A stretch of DNA of 40,150 nucleotides from Catenulispora rubra (GTDB taxonomy: Bacteria; Actinomycetota; Actinomycetes; Streptomycetales; Catenulisporaceae). How positions within the stretch are numbered: position 1 is the stretch's first letter; the number at the start of each line of letters is the position of its first letter. The stretch lies in assembly GCF_015356825.1 (NCBI RefSeq), contig NZ_JAACYW010000079.1, positions 1 to 40,150 of the forward strand. Direction: 5' to 3'. Under the pieces are notes generated by a model that did no database searches, had not been told where the DNA came from, and saw only the letters and a list, made by a program, of their open reading frames with translations. Positions 1 through 7,800 of this stretch are shown here, one piece after another. Made by a program: the position numbers and the translations under genes.

Positions 1-995
1 GTGCTCGGGGTGGTGCTCGGGGTGGTGCTGGGCGTGCTGCTCGACGAGGTCGGGGGCGGACCGCTCTGGAACTGGGAGAAGAAGTTCCAGACCACTCCCG
101 ATGTCCAGGTATGCCAGCCGTCGCCGGTACTGCCGTCGATGGGTCCGGGATCGTGCCCGGCACCGTCGAACGCGGCCCAGACGACCGGATACCCCGACAG
201 GCATCCGCTGTACGCGGTGACGATGTGCGTCAGGCTGCCGTACGCCGGCTCCGGCGGATTCTGCGGTGTGCACTGGTTGTTCCGCACGAACGTGTCACGC
301 AACGCCCGACCGTTCGCGATCGGCAGCACGTTGTCCCGGATGCCGTGCAACCCGATGTAGGCCACCGGCTGCGTACCGCCGCTGCACCCGCTCAGGTTCG
401 CGCCGGAGTACACCGCGACCGCGCGGAAGACGGCCGGCCGCGCACACGCCAGCGCGTACGTCATCGAGCCGCCGTAGCTGAAGCCGGAGGAGAAGACCTG
501 TCCGGTGTCGATGCAGAGCCCTGACTCGAACTGGATGAGCATGTCGTCGACGAACGTCACGTCCTGACCGCCCGGGTTGGCCCAGCCGTTGTTGTTGCCC
601 TGCGGTGCGACGAAGATCGTGCCGTTCCCGGCGGCGTCGGCCAGCTTCCGCAGACCGTAGTATGACCAGTTGTAGCCGTCGGTCCCCCCGGAGTCGACAT
701 CGTTCATCGTCCCGCCGACCCAGTGCAGCCCGAAGACCAACCGGTAGGGATGGCCACTGTCGTAGCCGCTGGGCAGCCGCAGGATGTAACTGCGGGTCTG
801 ACCACTGCTTTGTATCGTGTGCGTACCACTGGCCAGCGTCGGGGCCTTGCCGCACCCGGAGGACGCCCCGGCCGCGACGGCGTTCGGCGACGCCGCGGCG
901 GTACTGAGGCTTCCGTAGGTCACCAGGGCACTGATGAGGGCCACCACCAGCACCGCTAGCCCGGCGGGCCCGAAGAGGGCTCTGCGCTTCTTCAT
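1..995 (-). CDS. Secreted CE1/PHB-depolymerase-like esterase, C-terminus outside window
   Basis: Secreted alpha/beta-hydrolase esterase of the LpqC/feruloyl-esterase (CE1) type, which would remove ferulate or acetate esters from plant xylan. The start MKKRRALFGP is an ATG at 995 with GGAG at 1004-1007. A signal peptide with one hydrophobic segment ends near residue 36. The nucleophile elbow GFSYGG puts the candidate serine near residue 173. GIRDN (Asp about 221) and GAGHD (His about 281) complete a plausible triad, and the cysteines typical of the family are present. After the catalytic domain the protein enters a Pro/Ser/Thr linker (repeated TTPS) and runs off the window edge, so a carbohydrate-binding module probably follows. 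Substrate (feruloyl ester versus polyhydroxyalkanoate) is inferred from the glycanase neighbours. Confidence 0.85.
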   Translation of the reverse strand, partial: MKKRRALFGPAGLAVLVVALISALVTYGSLSTAAASPNAVAAGASSGCGKAPTLASGTHTIQSSGQTRSYILRLPSGYDSGHPYRLVFGLHWVGGTMNDVDSGGTDGYNWSYYGLRKLADAAGNGTIFVAPQGNNNGWANPGGQDVTFVDDMLIQFESGLCIDTGQVFSSGFSYGGSMTYALACARPAVFRAVAVYSGANLSGCSGGTQPVAYIGLHGIRDNVLPIANGRALRDTFVRNNQCTPQNPPEPAYGSLTHIVTAYSGCLSGYPVVWAAFDGAGHDPGPIDGSTGDGWHTWTSGVVWNFFSQFQSGPPPTSSSSTPSTTPSTTPS

Positions 996-1009
996 TTCTC
1001 ACACTCCAT

Positions 1010-1021
1010 CGAACCGATTCG
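1010..1021. promoter_or_regulatory. LacI-type operator, CGAATCGATTCG class (one mismatch)
   Basis: CGAACCGATTCG is a 12-bp palindrome with one mismatched pair, 14 nt upstream of the esterase ATG, overlapping its leader. It matches the perfect copies at 14167-14178 and 21085-21096, and shares TCGAACCGAT with the site before LacI regulator A (11864-11873). Confidence 0.5.
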
Positions 1022-1046
1022 TGGCGGGAGTTCGAGGGGGATGGTA

Positions 1047-1068
1047 TGACCCTGATAAACAAGGGTCA
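1047..1068. promoter_or_regulatory. Inverted repeat in the esterase/GH27 divergent region
   Basis: Arms TGACCCT (1047-1053) and AGGGTCA (1062-1068) are perfect complements around an 8-nt AT-rich loop. It lies between two divergent genes, about 50 nt before the esterase start, so it is more likely an operator than a terminator. The binding protein is unknown. Confidence 0.4.
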
Positions 1069-1165
1069 ATCGATGTTTCGTACTCTTCTCATCGCCTCGC
1101 ATTCAAGACGGTGATCTGACCTGCCTTATCCAACGCCGCCGCCGAGATCGGGCGCTCCGCGCTCG

Positions 1166-1176
1166 TGAAAGTTTCG
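1166..1176. promoter_or_regulatory. CGAAASTTTCG element upstream of GH27
   Basis: TGAAAGTTTCG, 80 nt before the GH27 start. One of seven related inverted repeats in the window (9334, 15880, 27089, 27110, 29124, 35420). Elements of this form are known upstream of Streptomyces xylanase genes, where they act as repressor sites. Confidence 0.55.
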
Positions 1177-1256
1177 TATCTATTGCATCCCGTCGCCACC
1201 TCGCGGAGAATCGCAGTACCCGGAGATCATTAGCCTGACAACCAAGGAGGCCCCGG

Positions 1257-2903
1257 ATGTCCCCGAACAGCCGCCCGACCACGGCGCAACGCCTGTGGCG
1301 CGGCGTCCTGGCCGTAGCCCTGAGCCTGGCCGCCGGCCCGCTGATGGTGTTCTCCGTCGCGGCGCCGCACGCCCAGGCGCTCGGCAACAACCTGGCGCTG
1401 ACGCCGCAGATGGGGTTCAACGACTGGAACGCCTACGGCTGCAACGTCTCCGAGTCCCTGATCAAGTCCACGGCGCAGGCCATGCACACCGACGGCATGC
1501 AGGCGGCCGGCTACCAGTACGTCAACATCGACGACTGCTGGCTCACCCACAACCGCGACTCCTCCGGACACCTCGTCCCGGACCCCGCCAAGTTTCCCGA
1601 CGGGATCTCCGGCACCGCCGCCTACGTCCACTCCCTGGGCCTGAAGCTAGGCATCTACGAGGATGCCGGCACCATGACCTGCGCCGGCTTCCCGGGCAGC
1701 CTCGGCCACGAACAGACCGACGCGAACTCCTTCGCCGCCTGGGGCGTGGACTACCTCAAGTACGACAACTGCTACTCCGACGGCGTCAACCAGACCAGCA
1801 ACGGCGGGCCCAGCGCCCAGAGCCGCTACACCACGATGCGCGACGCGCTGGCCGCCACCGGCCGGCCGATCCTGTTCAGCCTGTGCGACTGGGGCTTCCA
1901 GAACCCGTGGACCTGGGGCGCCGGCGTCGGGAACTCCTGGCGCACCACCGGCGACATCAACGCCAGCTTCGGCAGCATGCTCTCGATCTTCCACAGCAAC
2001 GTGGGCCTGGCCTCCTACGCCGGCCCCGGCGCCTGGAACGACCCGGACATGCTGGAGATCGGCAACGGCATGTCCGCCACCGAGGACCGCAGCGAATTCA
2101 GCCTGTGGTCGGAGATGGCCGCTCCCCTGATCTCCGGCACCAACGTCGCCAACGCCAGCTCCACGACGCTGAGCACCCTGACCAACTCCCGCGTGATCGC
2201 GGTCGACCAGGACTCCCTCGGGAAGCAGGGCACTGAGGTCTCCTCCTCCGGCGGCCTGGACGTGCTGGCCAAGCCGCTGGCCAACGGCGACGTCTCCGTC
2301 ACGCTGTTCAACGAGAACAGCGGCACCGCCACCATCTCCACCTCGGTCGCGGCGATCGGCAAGACCGGCGCGAGCAGCTACACGCTGACCGACCTGTGGA
2401 GCGGCGCGACGTCGACGACCACCGGCGCGATCAGCGCCTCGGTCCCCGGACACGGAACCGTCATGCTCCGGGTCGCCGGCGGCACCAGCGGCGGAGGCGG
2501 CGGATCGGGCGCCGGTGAGGTGCATGCCGTCGGCGCCGGCAAGTGCCTGAACGTGCCGAACAGCTCCACCACCGGCGGCACGCAGCTGGACATCAACGCC
2601 TGCTCCGGCGCCGCGAACCAGGTCTTCACGCACACCGCCGGCAACCAGCTGGCGGTCTACTCCGGCAGCGGCCAGATGTGCCTGGACGCCAACAACCAGG
2701 GCACCAGTCCGGGCACCAAGGTGATCATCTGGTCCTGCAACGGACAGACGAACCAGCAGTGGCTCGTCAACGGCAACGGCACCATCACCGGGGTGCAGTC
2801 CGGGCTGTGCCTGGACGTCGCGGGGGCCGGCACCGCCGCCGGGACGCTCGTGCAGCTGTGGACGTGCAACGGCCAGAGCAACCAGCAGTGGACGCTCAGC
2901 TGA
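1257..2903 (+). CDS. Secreted GH27 alpha-galactosidase with CBM13
   Basis: Retaining alpha-galactosidase that removes galactose from galactomannan or galacto-oligosaccharides outside the cell. The ATG follows AAGGAGG with good spacing. A signal peptide occupies about residues 1-41. The GH27 barrel runs to about residue 310: MGFNDWNAYGC near 52, the nucleophile Asp170 in KYDNC, the acid/base Asp233 in TGDI, and WNDPDML at 260. A beta-sandwich follows, then a Gly/Ser linker (about 409-421) and a ricin-type trefoil (about 422-548) with QxW repeats. All catalytic residues are present. It stands alone, divergent from the esterase and convergent with GH12. A CGAAASTTTCG element and the terminator at 2920 flank it. 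Confidence 0.95.
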   Translation: MSPNSRPTTAQRLWRGVLAVALSLAAGPLMVFSVAAPHAQALGNNLALTPQMGFNDWNAYGCNVSESLIKSTAQAMHTDGMQAAGYQYVNIDDCWLTHNRDSSGHLVPDPAKFPDGISGTAAYVHSLGLKLGIYEDAGTMTCAGFPGSLGHEQTDANSFAAWGVDYLKYDNCYSDGVNQTSNGGPSAQSRYTTMRDALAATGRPILFSLCDWGFQNPWTWGAGVGNSWRTTGDINASFGSMLSIFHSNVGLASYAGPGAWNDPDMLEIGNGMSATEDRSEFSLWSEMAAPLISGTNVANASSTTLSTLTNSRVIAVDQDSLGKQGTEVSSSGGLDVLAKPLANGDVSVTLFNENSGTATISTSVAAIGKTGASSYTLTDLWSGATSTTTGAISASVPGHGTVMLRVAGGTSGGGGGSGAGEVHAVGAGKCLNVPNSSTTGGTQLDINACSGAANQVFTHTAGNQLAVYSGSGQMCLDANNQGTSPGTKVIIWSCNGQTNQQWLVNGNGTITGVQSGLCLDVAGAGTAAGTLVQLWTCNGQSNQQWTLS

Positions 2904-2919
2904 GCCTGTGACGTTCACC

Positions 2920-2957
2920 GGCGGTCGGCCGGGCTGGCAGCAGCCCGGCCGACCGCC
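2920..2957. terminator. Strong bidirectional terminator between GH27 and GH12
   Basis: A perfect 16-bp GC-rich stem (2920-2935 with 2942-2957) and a 6-nt loop lie between the stops of two convergent genes (2903 and 2964). No U-tract follows, as is common in actinomycetes. Confidence 0.85.
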
Positions 2958-2963
2958 GATCCG

Positions 2964-3683
2964 TCAGGAGGCGGACACCCAGTAGTTGTTCACCTGGAAG
3001 TTCATGCCGCCGCTCGAAGAGGTGATCTCCCAGCCGAACTGCACGTTGCCGAGCGTGACGTTGCCGATCCAGTGCTCGGAGTTCTCCAGCCACTTCAGGA
3101 CGGCGAGGATGTCGACCGTGCCGGAGGTGGAGTAGCCGGTGTTCAGGAAGGAGTAGACGTTGTTGGAGCCGTTCCAGCCCTTGTAGACGTTGAAGTTGTA
3201 GCCGCCGACCGAGACGTTGGTGACGTAGGAGCCGATCGGACCGATCGCGCCGGTCTTGTTGAGCCACACCATGATCTCGTCCGCGTTCGACGAGTCCCAG
3301 ATGTCGTACGCGCTCTCGAAGGCGCCGGAGGACGGCACCGAGACGGAGTACCCGGACGTGACGGAGTGCAGCGAGTTGATCGGCGTGCCGACCCACTTGC
3401 TGACGTTGGGGTAGGACTTGATGCCGCCGGTGTTCGGCTGGTTCGACCACACGCCCCAGTTGCCGGCGGAGTTCGCCCAGATCGTCTGCGGCCCCGCGCC
3501 GCCGCCCCACACGTCGTTGTAGAGCGTGTAGCCGTTGGTGTTCCACGACGCGAACTTGTCCGAGGAGGACCACGTGGCGGCCTGCGCGGGCCCGGCCGCC
3601 AGCGCGACGGCCGCCACCGCGGCGGGCACCGCGGTGAGGACGAGCACGCTCCGGCGCTTGAACGTGGGGAGGAGTTTTGCCAT
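2964..3683 (-). CDS. Secreted GH12 endoglucanase/xyloglucanase
   Basis: Secreted endo-beta-1,4-glucanase of family GH12 (jelly roll), acting on cellulose or xyloglucan. I chose the ATG at 3683 (MAKLLPTFKR) because GGAGG precedes it by 7 nt and a signal peptide ending in AQA (about residue 35) follows. The upstream ATG at 3773 would place the operator inside the gene. The nucleophile Glu136 lies in NADEIMVWL and the acid/base Glu219 in FGWEI. At 239 residues it is a catalytic domain only, with no binding module, unlike most neighbours. Two TCGAAGCGCTTCGA palindromes lie upstream. Xyloglucan is suggested by the shared operator with fucosidase and xylosidase genes, but the sequence alone does not separate cellulase from xyloglucanase. 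Confidence 0.92.
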   Translation of the reverse strand: MAKLLPTFKRRSVLVLTAVPAAVAAVALAAGPAQAATWSSSDKFASWNTNGYTLYNDVWGGGAGPQTIWANSAGNWGVWSNQPNTGGIKSYPNVSKWVGTPINSLHSVTSGYSVSVPSSGAFESAYDIWDSSNADEIMVWLNKTGAIGPIGSYVTNVSVGGYNFNVYKGWNGSNNVYSFLNTGYSTSGTVDILAVLKWLENSEHWIGNVTLGNVQFGWEITSSSGGMNFQVNNYWVSAS

Positions 3684-3721
3684 GGCGAAGCCTCCGGTCC
3701 GGAAAGTGGTGCGGATGAAAG

Positions 3722-3735
3722 TCGAAGCGCTTCGA
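3722..3735. promoter_or_regulatory. LacI-type operator TCGAAGCGCTTCGA, GH12 proximal
   Basis: Perfect 14-bp palindrome 39 nt before the GH12 ATG, in the promoter/leader zone. The same 14 bp recur at 3834-3847 and 35509-35522, and a shortened copy at 35599-35611. Confidence 0.75.
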
Positions 3736-3832
3736 ATAATCAGGCTGTTACATCCATGAGTCAAGACACTCATGAAGGATGCGCCGGTAAAGAATCAGTC
3801 ATCGAACAGCAACCACGCGTTCGACGAAAGTG

Positions 3833-3848
3833 GTCGAAGCGCTTCGAC
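3833..3848. promoter_or_regulatory. LacI-type operator, GH12 distal
   Basis: Perfect 16-bp palindrome GTCGAAGCGCTTCGAC. Its centre is 112 bp from the proximal copy, a spacing that would allow DNA looping. It touches the end of the oligoribonuclease remnant. Confidence 0.7.
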
Positions 3849-4120
3849 TACAACGTCGGCGACAACCCGGCTTCGATGCGCGCCGCCAGGCTCCGCGCCG
3901 CCTCCGAATCCGGGCCCGGCTGCGGGCCCGGCTGCGGGACGAAGATCGCGTCACGCTAGTAGCGCAGCTCTGCGATCGAGTCGCGGATATCGCCCAGGGC
4001 CCGGTGATTGCCGGTCCGCTTCGGGGAGTTGGCGCGGGCCCGCGGGTACCAGCGGCGCGCCAGCTCGCCCACCGAGGTGACGTCCACGATCCGGTAGTGC
4101 AGATACTCATTCGGCTTCGA
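3848..4120 (-). pseudogene. orn: Oligoribonuclease (orn) 3' remnant with in-frame TAG
   Basis: The reading frame from 4120 downward gives NEYLHYRIVDV, ELARRWYPRA and NHRALGDIRDSIAELRY, the C-terminal part of actinobacterial oligoribonuclease, including the HRAxxD exonuclease III motif. A TAG at 3956-3958 stands where the family has a second Tyr. After it the same frame continues RDAIFVPQPGP and an Ala-rich tail to a TAG at 3848-3850, which matches the normal Orn C-terminal extension. About 90 codons survive. The N-terminal half with the DxE catalytic pair is missing, and the upstream neighbour is an unrelated kinase ending 17 nt away. A functional orn must be elsewhere. Identification is from remembered family motifs. 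Confidence 0.8.
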
Positions 4121-4136
4121 ACATTGCGACGACTGG

Positions 4137-4682
4137 TCAGACAGCTGCTTCCGAGCGCCGAGCGAGGATTTCGGCCACGGTCTCGACCACGGTCTGCTCG
4201 GAGGTGTCCAGCCACAGGCCGATGTGTGGGGTGTGGCGGCGGAGCTGGTCGTCCAGGGCCGCGATGTCCAGGTCGCCCGGGCGGTAGGCGACCTTGCCGC
4301 GGGCTGTTTGCCTGGCCTGGTCTCGTCTTCGAACCGCATCGGGTCGCGGGGCTAGGACCACCACGTGGCAGGGCCGGGTACGGATCGCGGCGACCGTCTC
4401 GGGCAGGTGGATGCCGAGGATGATGTCCTGGAGGACGACCGTGAACCCGGCGTCGGCGTACGCGTCGGTGGTCGACGCGGCGAGGGCGTGGCGCAGCCGG
4501 AGCTGGCGGACCGCCTCGGGCGGCGGATCGGCGGGGCCCATCTCCGCGCGGCCGTTGACCACCATGCGGCGGAACACGTCGCCGCGCACGTGGGCCGAGG
4601 GCTCCAAGCGCTCGGCGAGGGCCTGCGCGATCGTCGACTTGCCCGATGCCTGGATGCCGGTGACGACGAAGACCTCAGCCAT
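4137..4682 (-). CDS. P-loop kinase/ATPase coupled to larE
   Basis: A 181-residue single-domain P-loop protein (AAA_33 / phosphotransferase-like). The Walker A motif GIQASGKST spans residues 9-17. RGDVFRR near 34 and an Arg-rich lid-like stretch near 135 suit a small-molecule kinase. The ATG at 4682 overlaps the larE stop (ATGGCTGA), so translation is probably coupled. Longer readings upstream give only low-complexity Arg/Ser/Gly sequence. The substrate is unknown. Its place as last gene of the lar operon suggests a link to the nickel-pincer cofactor or to the hydroxy acid, but this is inference, and it could be a passenger that arrived with the orn fragment. Confidence 0.75.
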   Translation of the reverse strand: MAEVFVVTGIQASGKSTIAQALAERLEPSAHVRGDVFRRMVVNGRAEMGPADPPPEAVRQLRLRHALAASTTDAYADAGFTVVLQDIILGIHLPETVAAIRTRPCHVVVLAPRPDAVRRRDQARQTARGKVAYRPGDLDIAALDDQLRRHTPHIGLWLDTSEQTVVETVAEILARRSEAAV

Positions 4683-5481
4683 CGTTGAGCCGCCCCGAGC
4701 GGAACGCGCTGACCTCGAACCCGCCGGCCGCGAACCCCGCCGCCTCAACGGCCTCCCGCACTCCGGCCAGCGCCGCGACGGCCTGGACGTCGGCGGCGGG
4801 CACCTCGACGCGCGCCGCCGTGCCGAGGTCGCGCACCCGCAGGTCGGTGACCGGGATGTGGGCCTGCGCCAGCACGGCGCGCAGTGCGGTCTCCGCGCGG
4901 TCGACGCGCGCCAAGCGGTGCGGCGTGACCTCGATGCCGTGGCGGATGCGGCTGGCCAGGCACGGGGTGGCGGATTTGTCCCACGTGGGCAGCGACCAGG
5001 CGCGGCTGATCTCGCGCACCTCGGCCTTGGTGAGCCCGGCCTCCAACAGCGGCGTGCGGATCCCGCGCTCGCGGCCGGCGGCGATCCCCGGGCGGAACGG
5101 GTCTGCGGCGTCGTCGGCGTTGGTGCCGGTGGCGACCCGGTCGAAGCCGTGCTCGGCGGCGAGGGCGACGATGGTGTCCAGGACCTCGGACTTGCAGAAG
5201 TAGCAACGGTCCTGGCCGTTGGCGCGGTAGCCGGCGCTGCGCAGCTCGTGGGTCCGCGGTGTCAAGTGCTCAACACCCTGCGATGCGGCGAACGCGCGCG
5301 CCGGATCGAGCTCCCCGGACGCGAGACTCTCCGAGACCGCGGTGACAGCCAGAACGTCACCGGGCCCCAGCGCCCGCGCAGCAGCGGCGAGTACGAGGGC
5401 TGAGTCGGCGCCGCCGGAGTAGGCGACCGCGAGGCGGCCGTAGCCGCGGACGATGTCGAGCAGTATTTCTGCAGCAGTCAC
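4675..5481 (-). CDS. larE: LarE, ATP-dependent sacrificial sulfur transferase
   Basis: Converts the carboxylates of the pyridinium nucleotide intermediate into thiocarboxylates for the nickel-pincer cofactor of LarA. The PP-loop SGGADS (residues 22-27) binds ATP. The conserved TPCLASR carries Cys174, the position of the sulfur-donor cysteine of the family. Two more cysteines sit in RCYFCK (93 and 96), so sulfur from a cluster rather than from a consumed cysteine is possible, but this is not decided here. The GTG at 5481 overlaps the larC stop by 4 nt (GTGA). At 268 residues it has normal length. It is coupled at both ends (larC before, kinase after). Confidence 0.93.
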   Translation of the reverse strand: MTAAEILLDIVRGYGRLAVAYSGGADSALVLAAAARALGPGDVLAVTAVSESLASGELDPARAFAASQGVEHLTPRTHELRSAGYRANGQDRCYFCKSEVLDTIVALAAEHGFDRVATGTNADDAADPFRPGIAAGRERGIRTPLLEAGLTKAEVREISRAWSLPTWDKSATPCLASRIRHGIEVTPHRLARVDRAETALRAVLAQAHIPVTDLRVRDLGTAARVEVPAADVQAVAALAGVREAVEAAGFAAGGFEVSAFRSGRLNDG

Positions 5482-6500
5482 GCGGCACTCCCGATCTGAA
5501 CGGTCTCCGACCACCGCCGCAGCACCATGCGATCACCGCTGCTGCGGCGGAGGCCAAGAGCACCTGTCTCGACGAACAGCAACTTCTGCAGCGCGTCGCA
5601 GTCCTGTGGCCGGACCAGCAGGTGCAGGACGTGGCCGAGCCGGCCCTTCCTCATAACCGCCGGAGTCGCCCACGCGTCAAGCGCCCCGGCTTCCAGCGAG
5701 CGCGCGATGACGTGGCCGAGGACCTCGCCGTTGACGTCGTCCAGGTTGGTCTCCAACACGGTCACGATCTCACCGTCGCCACCACCACCGCGCCGCTCGC
5801 CGAGGGTCACCGCGACGACGTTCGGCCGGTCGGCGAGGCTGCGCGTGCCCGCGCCGTATCCGGTGGCGCGCACCGTCATCGCCGGAACCGGATCGAAGCG
5901 CGCGTTGAGCGCACGCAGCAGCGCCGCGCCGGTCGGGGTCACGGTCTCGCCGGGGATGTCGGTCCCGATGACCGCGGCCCCGGTGAGCAGAGCCAGCGTC
6001 GCCGGAGCAGGCGCCGGGATCAGGCCGTGCGCGCTCCGCACGCGGCCCGTGCCCAGCGGGAGCGGCGCGCACACGACGTCGTCGACGCCGAGCGCGTGCA
6101 TCGCCGCCGCGACGCCGACGACGTCCACGACCGTGTCGTGCCCGCCGAGTTCGTGCAGGTGCACGGAGGCCGGATCGGCGTCGTGGATGCGCGCTTCGAC
6201 CTCTGCGATCGCCTGCAACGCGGCGACGGCGCGCGCCGCGACCGGCTGCGGCACGGCCGCCGAGGCCAGCGCGATGAGCTCGGCGGCGCGGCGCTCGCTC
6301 GCGTGGTCGGTGACCCGGACGTGGACGCGGGTGGCGGCCAGGCCGTGGTCGGTGACGCGCTCGGCGGCCAGGTCCCAGCCGGTCAGCCCGGTGGCCGCGA
6401 TGGCGGCCCGGACCGGCTCGATCGGGGCGCCGGCGTCGAGCAGCGCGGCGAGCAGCATGTCGCCGGCCAGGCCGGTGAACGGGTTGATCCAGCAGATCAC
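5478..6500 (-). CDS. larC: LarC, nickel-insertion cyclometallase, short C-terminus
   Basis: Inserts nickel into the pincer nucleotide in a CTP-dependent reaction. The GTG at 6500 (MICWINPFTGLAGDM) follows GGAGG (complement of 6508-6512). NPFTGLAGDM, VHLHELGGHDTVVDV and PAPATLALL are typical LarC1 motifs. ETNLDDVNGEVLG, PAVMRKGRLGH and VETGALGLRR mark the LarC2 part. At 340 residues it is shorter than the 390-420 usual. The frame stops just after LRRWSETVQIGSAA, where family members continue with a VRVK strand and a PEYED-containing tail. The stop is fused to the larE start, so the shortening is not a frameshift that can be read through here. Whether nickel insertion survives is unknown. Confidence 0.9.
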   Translation of the reverse strand: MICWINPFTGLAGDMLLAALLDAGAPIEPVRAAIAATGLTGWDLAAERVTDHGLAATRVHVRVTDHASERRAAELIALASAAVPQPVAARAVAALQAIAEVEARIHDADPASVHLHELGGHDTVVDVVGVAAAMHALGVDDVVCAPLPLGTGRVRSAHGLIPAPAPATLALLTGAAVIGTDIPGETVTPTGAALLRALNARFDPVPAMTVRATGYGAGTRSLADRPNVVAVTLGERRGGGGDGEIVTVLETNLDDVNGEVLGHVIARSLEAGALDAWATPAVMRKGRLGHVLHLLVRPQDCDALQKLLFVETGALGLRRSSGDRMVLRRWSETVQIGSAA

Positions 6501-6519
6501 CGGCGGTCCTCCACGGATC

Positions 6520-7800
6520 TCACGACGACGTGCCCGCGAGGTAGGGAATGGTCTGCGGACCTTCCGGCAGCACGCACAGCCGCGCACCCGCTCCGGCGCG
6601 CGCCAGCGCTTCGGCGACCGTGGCGGATATATCAGCGGTCTGTTCCAGGTGCGCGGTCGCGAGATCGGCGTCGCTGAGATGGGAGGTGTGCATCACGACG
6701 CGGCTCCCCGACTGGATGCGCGCCTGGATCTGCACCTGCCACTGGTCGGGCACCGTCTCGGGCCGGGCGCTGATGGCGTCGAGCAGCGCGCGCGGCGACG
6801 CCGCCGAGGCCAGGACCTCGCGGTAGGAGCCGTGGTCGGGGAAGCCGTCGCGGCACTCGGCGGCGCAGACGATCATCCCGCCCGGCTTGACCACCTGATA
6901 CGCCGCGGACATGCCCTTCACGGCCTGGTAGAGGTTCTGGTCCAGCGGGAAGCCAGAGTTGGTGGTGACCACGACGTCGAACGGCGCCTCGACCGCCCGC
7001 ATCGCGGTCCGGCGTGCGAGCGCGGTGGCCGCGGCGTGCATCGGCAGCAGGTCGCCGCCGAAGGCCGCGACGATGTCCTGCTCGCGGTTGAGGACCACGT
7101 CGAAGGCGAAGGTCACGCCGGTGGCCTCGGCGATGGCGCGCACGTCGTCGTGGACCGGATTGCCCTGGACGACGCCCCAGGTGGCGCGGGGGTCGCCGAT
7201 GCGCGAGGCGTCGTGCAGGACCAGGACGGTCTCCAGCGCGGCCAGCCCCGGGGCGACCAGCTTGGGCCCGCCGGAGAACCCGGCGAAGAAGTGCGGCTCG
7301 ACGAAGCCGGTGGTGATCCGGACGTCCGCTTCGGTCCATTCCCGGTTCAGCCACACCGGGACGCCGGCGCCGAAGGTGCCCGTCCAGGCCAGCTGCCCCG
7401 GATCGCGGGCGTCGTGGTTGACGATCCGGACGCTGTCCACGACCTCGTCCCCGAACATCCGCCGCAGCTCGGCCTCGCTGTTGCCGCGGTGGGTGCCGGT
7501 GGCGACCAGGATCACCACGTCTTCGAGCCGGACCACACCGTCCAGTTCGGCGAGGATCGCGGGGATCATCAGGTGGCGAGGCTGCGGGCGGGTGCCGTCG
7601 CAGGCGGAGATGGCGACGGTCTGGCCGCGACGCACGCGCTCGCGCAGGGGCGGTCCGGCGACCGGGTTACGCAGCGCGTCTGTGAGAACTGCCGTCTGGT
7701 CGGCCGCCGCCTGGTGGTGGACGGGTTCGACGACGGTGGTGACCGCCGGATCGACGTCGATGTCGAGGCCTGATTCGCCGTACGCGAGGCGGACTTTCAT
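6520..7800 (-). CDS. larA: LarA-family nickel-dependent hydroxyacid racemase/epimerase
   Basis: Cytoplasmic racemase that moves a hydride at the carbinol carbon of a 2-hydroxy acid using the Ni-pincer nucleotide. The ATG at 7800 has GAGGTG upstream. ATGTHR (His104), EPHFFAGFSGGPK (His170, Lys180) and VLVLH (His196) have exactly the spacing of the L. plantarum residues His108, His174, Lys184 (covalent cofactor attachment) and His200. CDGTRP near 67 is also typical. At 426 residues it is full length and looks active. The family includes lactate, malate and sugar-acid enzymes, and the substrate cannot be read from the sequence. First gene of larA-larC-larE-kinase, with a GntR regulator upstream. 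larB is absent from the window. Confidence 0.92.
   Translation of the reverse strand: MKVRLAYGESGLDIDVDPAVTTVVEPVHHQAAADQTAVLTDALRNPVAGPPLRERVRRGQTVAISACDGTRPQPRHLMIPAILAELDGVVRLEDVVILVATGTHRGNSEAELRRMFGDEVVDSVRIVNHDARDPGQLAWTGTFGAGVPVWLNREWTEADVRITTGFVEPHFFAGFSGGPKLVAPGLAALETVLVLHDASRIGDPRATWGVVQGNPVHDDVRAIAEATGVTFAFDVVLNREQDIVAAFGGDLLPMHAAATALARRTAMRAVEAPFDVVVTTNSGFPLDQNLYQAVKGMSAAYQVVKPGGMIVCAAECRDGFPDHGSYREVLASAASPRALLDAISARPETVPDQWQVQIQARIQSGSRVVMHTSHLSDADLATAHLEQTADISATVAEALARAGAGARLCVLPEGPQTIPYLAGTSS

Noticed and set aside
1..60. GGTGCTC-type repeats at the window start as a DNA repeat element
   Set aside because: In the esterase frame they encode a Ser/Thr/Pro linker (TTPS repeats), a normal feature between catalytic and binding domains.
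295..1062. Long Arg-rich reading frame on the minus strand over the esterase
   Set aside because: It is out of frame with the esterase, whose frame has a signal peptide, ribosome site and catalytic motifs. The Arg/Gly-rich translation is typical of a GC-rich shadow.
1647..2918. 423-residue frame opposite to GH27, and similar long frames opposite GH54, GH141, GH29 and GH42
   Set aside because: They mirror strong GH genes, consist of Val/Gly/Ala/Arg-rich sequence without domains, and arise from high GC in third positions.
3799..4339. Complete small genes between GH12 and the kinase
   Set aside because: The only protein-like signal here is the oligoribonuclease tail. It has no own start and contains an in-frame TAG, so I list it as a pseudogene.
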